DNA from: Eucommia ulmoides
Lineage: Eukaryota; Streptophyta; Magnoliopsida; Garryales; Eucommiaceae
DNA length: 64,000 nt
Reading direction: 5' to 3'
Assembly: GCA_016647705.1 (NCBI GenBank)
Contig: CM028336.1
Span: 16,047,380 to 16,111,379 of the forward strand
Under the pieces are notes generated by a model, which made no database searches, was not told where the DNA came from, and was given only the letters and a program-made list of their open reading frames with translations. Position numbers and translations under genes: made by a program. Below, one piece after another: positions 63,313-64,000 of the stretch (its first letter is position 1; every line of letters starts with the position of its first letter).

Positions 63313-64000
63313 TCAGTGCATTTTTCTTTTTTTGAGATTTGGTGTTATTTTCGATTTCTAAGGTTTAATTATTTTGAGATTTATTGTTTCATTTTGGTTT
63401 CTCAGATTATTTGCAACTTCTTCTTTGGATATCCTGGACTTCAATTTCTCAGGACATCTCAATTTCTAGATTGCTCCATTTCGTTTTCTCTAATTTTTGT
63501 TTGATTTGAGAGATTGGTTTTGATTTTGATAAAAAATTAGTAATTTTTTTTTCAGATTACAAGTGTTCTATCTATGCATGCTCGACCTTAGATATTGTGT
63601 CTCCCCTTTGCTGCGCAGTTCAATTGTATTACATTTTATGTTCCCTTATTATGTTTGTTTCTAAGAGAACTGATATCTGTGGCATACTTCCATAATTCCA
63701 TAGATTTGTATCCAACATGTTCTAGCTTTCTTAATCCATCTGCAACAAATATTCTGTCATACGAATATCTTGCATTTTCTAAATCACGGCCCTATGATAC
63801 ACAAAAGTAAAAGAAAAGGAAAAAAGTATAACAAAAGCTCAAATCCTAACTGCTGAAATCATTTGTGTTAAACTACTACAACAAATGATCAACATCAGAA
63901 AGAACAAATTAGAATAGAACAACATCATTTCATTTTCACATTCATGTACCATTTTCATTTTCTAAGGCACTCCCTAAATTCTGAGTGTTGGGCCTTTCTA

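Overview
The window looks like nuclear DNA of a flowering plant. It is AT-rich, has GT-AG introns, one conserved plant housekeeping gene, and many plant-type transposable elements (Ty3 elements of the Tat and Athila kind, Copia, hAT, PIF/Harbinger, probably Helitron). The species cannot be fixed from the sequence.

The one gene that can be modelled completely is the plant CDC5 homologue (MYB-like pre-mRNA splicing factor of the Prp19/NineTeen/MOS4-associated complex) on the + strand, ATG at 31594, stop ending at 56367. It has four phase-0 coding exons (31594-31770, 48892-50562, 54578-54859, 55615-56367) encoding a predicted 960 residues. Intron 1 is about 17.1 kb and falls between the two Myb repeats. 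It is filled with transposons: two opposed copies of a TTA-flanked inverted-repeat element carrying captured gene sequence, a Copia fossil, a hAT transposase remnant, and a 4.7 kb structure bounded by about 0.5 kb inverted repeats. The protein's tail holds four near-perfect 19-residue tandem repeats.

Upstream (1-31.3 kb) is a heap of old LTR-retrotransposon material. A Ty3 pol fragment is at 0.3-2.2 kb and LTR-like pieces in both orientations at 2.3-5.8 kb. Two diverged copies of one Athila-like gag-only element lie at 7.3-11.3 and 19.3-22.6 kb. Between them sits a Tat-like element with two LTRs (11.86-19.31 kb) whose 3' region contains a tandem array of about 25 units of 32 bp. A minus-strand LTR lies at about 22.9-24.7 kb. 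A probable Helitron (26.3-31.26 kb) is split by a 2.5 kb solo LTR with a perfect 5-bp target duplication.

Downstream of CDC5 are a minus-strand PIF/Harbinger transposase remnant (57.5-58.5 kb), a second solo LTR of the 26.9 kb family (58.76-61.46 kb), and at the right edge a probable 5'-UTR exon of another + strand gene (about 63.05-63.31 kb). No tRNA, rRNA or CRISPR array was recognised. All identifications rest on reading motifs by eye; no alignment or database search was run.
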